From contig JAHDEJ010000029.1 in the NCBI GenBank assembly GCA_020628865.1, positions 1 through 64,000 of the forward strand: 64,000 nucleotides of DNA. The letters run 5' to 3'. The stretch comes from Acidimicrobiales bacterium (lineage in GTDB: Bacteria; Actinomycetota; Acidimicrobiia; Acidimicrobiales; SHLQ01). Position 1 is the first letter of the stretch; each line of letters opens with the position of its first letter. The translations under genes were made by a program, and so were the position numbers. Shown one piece after another: positions 61,155 to 64,000 of this stretch. The notes under the pieces were generated by a model, which worked only from the letters and a program-made list of their open reading frames with translations, ran no database searches and was not told the origin of the DNA.

Positions 61155-61668
61155 GCTCGTCCGTCTTCGGCTCACGGGAACGGCGACCGACAGCCAGTTC
61201 GCTCAGAACCCGATTCCCGTCATTCAGTCGATGGGGCACGCCATGGCGGACCTGCATGCCGCGGATGGGTCGGACTTGGTGCCGGCCACCCCAAGCGAAG
61301 TTTCGGCCGCACTCGCTGCGTTGGACAGCGATGCGCCGGCACCGGCGCCGTTCACTCGGGTGTCGCCGGCAACGCTGCGCTCGATGCTGGAGAACGTCCC
61401 GGAGTCCATGGGGGAGCCGGTCCGGACCCATGGCTCGCCGATCGCTTCGCTCGCCCGGCTCCAGAACAGTGAGACGACCTTCGACGACGTCGGAACATGG
61501 GGATGGGACCCGCCGGAACGGGACCTGGCAATCGTGCTCCGATCGCTCGCCGAGACCTTTGCGGCCGAAGCAACGCTTGCGTTCCTCGATGCCTACGTCG
61601 AGAGCGGCGGGCGTCTGCCCGATGGGCCAACGCTCGACTGGTACGGCCTGATCGCCGCGTTCCGATGA
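61144..61668 (+). CDS. Truncated, degenerate APH-type kinase-fold protein
   Basis: 174 aa if started at TTG 61144 (11-bp overlap with miaB). The order of motifs matches the C-lobe of aminoglycoside/choline-type phosphotransferases: MGHAMADLHAAD (~30-41), THGSPIASL (~95-103), a FDDVG (~113-117) at the DFG-like position, RDLAIVLRSLAETF (~126-139), FLDAYVESGG and a final LDWYGLIAAFR. The catalytic HGD reads HGS and the following Asn is missing, and the N-lobe with the nucleotide-binding loop is absent. Probably non-catalytic. It overlaps miaA by 4 bp (ATGA), so it is embedded in the mia operon. Confidence 0.6.
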   Translation: MPAELVRLRLTGTATDSQFAQNPIPVIQSMGHAMADLHAADGSDLVPATPSEVSAALAALDSDAPAPAPFTRVSPATLRSMLENVPESMGEPVRTHGSPIASLARLQNSETTFDDVGTWGWDPPERDLAIVLRSLAETFAAEATLAFLDAYVESGGRLPDGPTLDWYGLIAAFR

Positions 61669-62588
61669 AGCCGCTGTGCATCCTCGGCCCGACGGCCTCC
61701 GGAAAGTCTGCAGTCGCCATGGCGGTCGCTGCGGCGATTCCCGACGTCGAGCTCGTGTCCATCGACTCGATGCAGGTGTACCGGGGCATGGACATCGGCA
61801 CGGCCAAGCCCACGGAAGAGGAACGAGCGCGGGTTCGGCATCACCTGCTCGACCTCGCAGACCCGTGGGAAGAGTTCACCGTCTCGCTGTTCCAGACCGC
61901 CTGGCATGAGGCCCGTGAAGACATCACCGCACGGGGAAAGATCCCGGTGCTGGTCGGCGGAACCGGCCTGCACCTGCGTTCCGTGATCGACTCGCTCGAG
62001 ATCCCCGGACGCTTTCCCGATGTGCGAGCCGAGTTGGAGGCGGCCGCGGTCGGCGGCCTTCCCGGCCTCTACGACCGGCTCGTGGAGCTCGACCCGGTTG
62101 CGGCCGGGCGCATGGATCCCGCCAACGACCGACGCATCGTCCGGGCGTTGGAGGTCACGATCGGGTCCGGCCGGCCCTTCTCGTCGTTCGGCCCGGGGCT
62201 GGAGGAGTATCCGGAGATTCCGTTTCGTCTCCTCGGCCTTCGGCTGGGGCGCGATCTCATGGATGAGCGGATCAATCGCCGCTACGACGTGCAGATGGCC
62301 GATGGTTTCCTCGACGAGGTCACCCGCCTGGTCGAACACCCGAGCGGTATCGGCCGAACCGCCCGCCAGGCGCTCGGCTATCGAGAGCTGCTGCGCCATC
62401 TCGAACAGGACGAACCCCTGGAGGAGATGTTGGACGAGGCCCGGGTGCGAACCCGCCGCTTCGCCCGTCGCCAACTCAAGTGGTTCGGCCGGGACCCCCG
62501 AATCGAATGGGTGGATCTCGACGCCCACGGTGCGGTCGACCACGACGCTGCGGTGGCCCGGGCCGTGGAGCTCGCCGCTGCTGCCTGA
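61665..62588 (+). CDS. miaA: tRNA dimethylallyltransferase MiaA
   Basis: Transfers the dimethylallyl group to A37 of tRNAs, making i6A, the substrate of MiaB; 307 aa. P-loop LGPTASGKSAVA (~7-18), SIDSMQVYRGMDIGTAKP (~32-49), GGTGLHLRS (~97-105), and the C-terminal RRYDVQM and RQLKWFGRD blocks (~215 and ~275). Complete. Preceded by and overlapping the APH-like gene; dapF starts 32 bp after. Confidence 0.96.
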   Translation: MKPLCILGPTASGKSAVAMAVAAAIPDVELVSIDSMQVYRGMDIGTAKPTEEERARVRHHLLDLADPWEEFTVSLFQTAWHEAREDITARGKIPVLVGGTGLHLRSVIDSLEIPGRFPDVRAELEAAAVGGLPGLYDRLVELDPVAAGRMDPANDRRIVRALEVTIGSGRPFSSFGPGLEEYPEIPFRLLGLRLGRDLMDERINRRYDVQMADGFLDEVTRLVEHPSGIGRTARQALGYRELLRHLEQDEPLEEMLDEARVRTRRFARRQLKWFGRDPRIEWVDLDAHGAVDHDAAVARAVELAAAA

Positions 62589-62620
62589 TCGTCCCGCCCC
62601 GCCCGCCATACTGGAGAACC

Positions 62621-63430
62621 ATGCAGCTCACGAAACACCATGCGCTCGGGAACGACTTCCTCGTCACGTTCGTCGACGAGGTTCCTGCTGACGCGCCCGA
62701 GCAGGCGGTCGAGCTGTGCGACCGGCGTACGGGCATCGGTGCGGATGGGCTGCTCTTCGGCATCGATGCGGGTTCCACCGTCACGATGCGGCTGTTCAAC
62801 TCGGACGGCAGCCCGGCAGAAATCTCGGGCAACGGTCTGCGCTGCTTCGTGCAGGCCGTGGCCATGCGTCGAAACGTGACGAGCTTGGAGATCGACGTGG
62901 ACACGCTTGCCGGAGTGCGGGCCTGTTCTGTGGAGATGACGGATCGGCCGAACGTGGCGTTCGCTTCGGTCGACATGGGGCCGGTCTCCGCAGGTGATGC
63001 TCCGGACGCCGACGACTTTCTCTCCGGTCTCACCGGCCTGTCGGTCGAACGTTGGGCAACGGGCGCCGTGGGGAACCCGCATGTCGTCATCCAGGTCGAC
63101 GATCCGGCCGACGTCGACCTCGCTTCGGTCGGCCCCCAGATCGAGGCCCACTTCCCACACGGTGTGAACGCGCATTTCGTGCGCGTCGCCGGCCCCTCCG
63201 AAGTGGAACTTCGGGTGTGGGAACGCGGTGCCGGTATCACCCAGGCGTGCGGAAGCGGGGCCACGGTGTCGGCCCAGCGCCTCGTCGAATGGGGCGCCGT
63301 GCAGAGCCCGGTCACGGTCGGCATGCCGGGAGGATCCGCAACGGTCGATGTGGCGACGGACGATCGCCCCACCGCGGTCCTGGCCGGAACGGCGACCTTC
63401 GTGGGCGTCGTGGATGTGCCCCGTGGGTGA
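62621..63430 (+). CDS. dapF: Diaminopimelate epimerase with Ser in place of the first catalytic Cys
   Basis: Interconverts LL- and meso-diaminopimelate for lysine and peptidoglycan synthesis, 269 aa. KHHALGNDFLV, RRTGIGADGLL, NSDGSPAEISGNGLRCF (60-76) and GITQACGSGA (205-214) are family motifs. The catalytic Cys of the usual MCGNG is Ser69; the other catalytic Cys is present as Cys210. Gene context (miaA-dapF-hflX) is that of true dapF genes. I recall the same substitution in other actinobacterial DapF-like proteins, so a lineage variant is likelier than an inactive enzyme. Confidence 0.88.
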   Translation: MQLTKHHALGNDFLVTFVDEVPADAPEQAVELCDRRTGIGADGLLFGIDAGSTVTMRLFNSDGSPAEISGNGLRCFVQAVAMRRNVTSLEIDVDTLAGVRACSVEMTDRPNVAFASVDMGPVSAGDAPDADDFLSGLTGLSVERWATGAVGNPHVVIQVDDPADVDLASVGPQIEAHFPHGVNAHFVRVAGPSEVELRVWERGAGITQACGSGATVSAQRLVEWGAVQSPVTVGMPGGSATVDVATDDRPTAVLAGTATFVGVVDVPRG

Positions 63431-64000
63431 TTCGAACGACGAGCCGGTCTACGACGCCGGCCACCGTGGCGCCTTTGGCGAATACGGCGGCGAATCCAGC
63501 GGCCTGATCGACCGGACGTTCCGTGAGCGCATCGTGCTCGTGGGCGTCACGATGCCGCCCGGAAACAGCGACGAGACCGACGCATCGCTCGACGAGCTCG
63601 CCCTGCTCGTCGACACCGCCGGTGCAGACGAGGTCGGCCGGGTCCACCAGAAGCGGCAGTCGCCCGACGCCGCCACGTTCATCGGAAAGGGCAAGGCGGA
63701 CGAGGTCCGCGAGCTCTCGGTCACGGTGGACTCGGACACGGTCGTGTTCGACGACGAACTCAGCCCGGCCCAGCAGGCGAACCTCGAGAAGATCCTCGGA
63801 CGGTCGGCGCTGGACCGCACCGCAGTGATTCTCGACATCTTTGCCCAGAATGCCTCGAGCACCGAAGGCAAGGCCCAGGTCGAGCTCGCGCAGTTGAAGT
63901 ACCGGCTGCCGCGACTGAAGGGCATGGGGCGCAAGCTCTCGCAGCAGGGCGGCGGCATCGGCACCCGAGGCCCGGGTGAGACCCAGCTCGAGGTGGATCG
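63423..64000 (+). CDS. hflX: GTPase HflX, N-terminal part (runs off the window)
   Basis: Ribosome-associated GTPase that splits stalled or heat-damaged ribosomes; only the first ~192 residues lie in the window. GTG at 63423 overlaps dapF by 8 bp. Seen are LIDRTFRERIVLVGVT (~27-42), the HflX N-terminal domain with TADEVGRVHQKR-like and FIGKGKADEV (~80-89) segments, VVFDDELSPAQQANLEK, DIFAQNASSTEGKAQVELAQL and GGGIGTRGPGETQLEVD at the edge, all HflX signatures. The G domain proper is beyond 64000. Confidence 0.93.
   Translation, partial: MGDSNDEPVYDAGHRGAFGEYGGESSGLIDRTFRERIVLVGVTMPPGNSDETDASLDELALLVDTAGADEVGRVHQKRQSPDAATFIGKGKADEVRELSVTVDSDTVVFDDELSPAQQANLEKILGRSALDRTAVILDIFAQNASSTEGKAQVELAQLKYRLPRLKGMGRKLSQQGGGIGTRGPGETQLEVD

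Overview
The window is high-GC, densely coded chromosomal DNA of an actinobacterium. Lineage markers on the sequence itself are a 6C RNA, an mtrAB-lpqB-type operon, a PimB-like mannosyltransferase, a DUF3040 gene, a HspR-type (HAIR) operator in front of hsp20, and recA with LexA boxes plus a PafBC-type promoter. The mix (tripartite tricarboxylate transport, several GGDEF/EAL proteins, QueG, ROK kinase, short LpqB) suggests an Acidimicrobiia-like, probably free-living organism; this placement is inference. No phage, CRISPR array, insertion sequence or plasmid function was seen. Most of the window is core chromosome.

Layout. 0-6.5 kb: a CitA/CitB-type two-component system converges on a tctC-tctB-tctA transport operon whose substrate-binding protein is two almost identical receptor domains fused in tandem. 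6.8-9.1 kb: tRNA-Val(UAC), a NUDIX hydrolase, a W-rich membrane-anchored protein, an SNase plus lamin-tail lipoprotein and the 6C RNA. 9.2-14.9 kb: class A penicillin-binding protein, a degenerate zinc-ribbon coiled-coil protein, a membrane protein, an acyl-CoA synthetase and hsp20. 15-19.4 kb: a FIST/GGDEF-EAL signalling pair, a small membrane protein and RNase P RNA. 19.4-24.5 kb: a DMT exporter, a small membrane gene flanked by two copies of a palindromic repeat, a rubrerythrin-like protein, an acyltransferase, a TrpD homologue with an altered motif and a NYN-nuclease-like protein.

24.5-34 kb: queG, pimB-like, a START-like protein, a degenerate SMC-like protein, a ROK sugar kinase, an aminotransferase, glpK and pfkA; glpK and pfkA are divergent, so carbon entry and glycolysis sit together. 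33.6-39.4 kb: the mtrA-mtrB-lpqB operon, an inositol-monophosphatase-family gene, dinB and DUF3040. 39.5-44.1 kb: the MoxR-DUF58-transglutaminase operon. 44.3-52.7 kb: small accessory genes, an MFS transporter, two adjacent 2-oxoglutarate oxygenases, and a three-gene membrane/lipoprotein cluster with a His-rich, cupredoxin-like lipoprotein.

52.7-64 kb: a PAS-GGDEF-EAL protein, an MFS exporter, a ferritin-like protein divergent from recA, a PH-domain protein, then the core run miaB - (pseudokinase-like gene) - miaA - dapF - hflX, which leaves the window. The points most worth a second look are the 99.9%-identical in-frame duplication in tctC, the degenerate kinase-like gene between miaB and miaA, the paired repeat elements, and several enzymes that lack a residue normally held to be essential (DapF, TrpD-like, ROK kinase, rubrerythrin).
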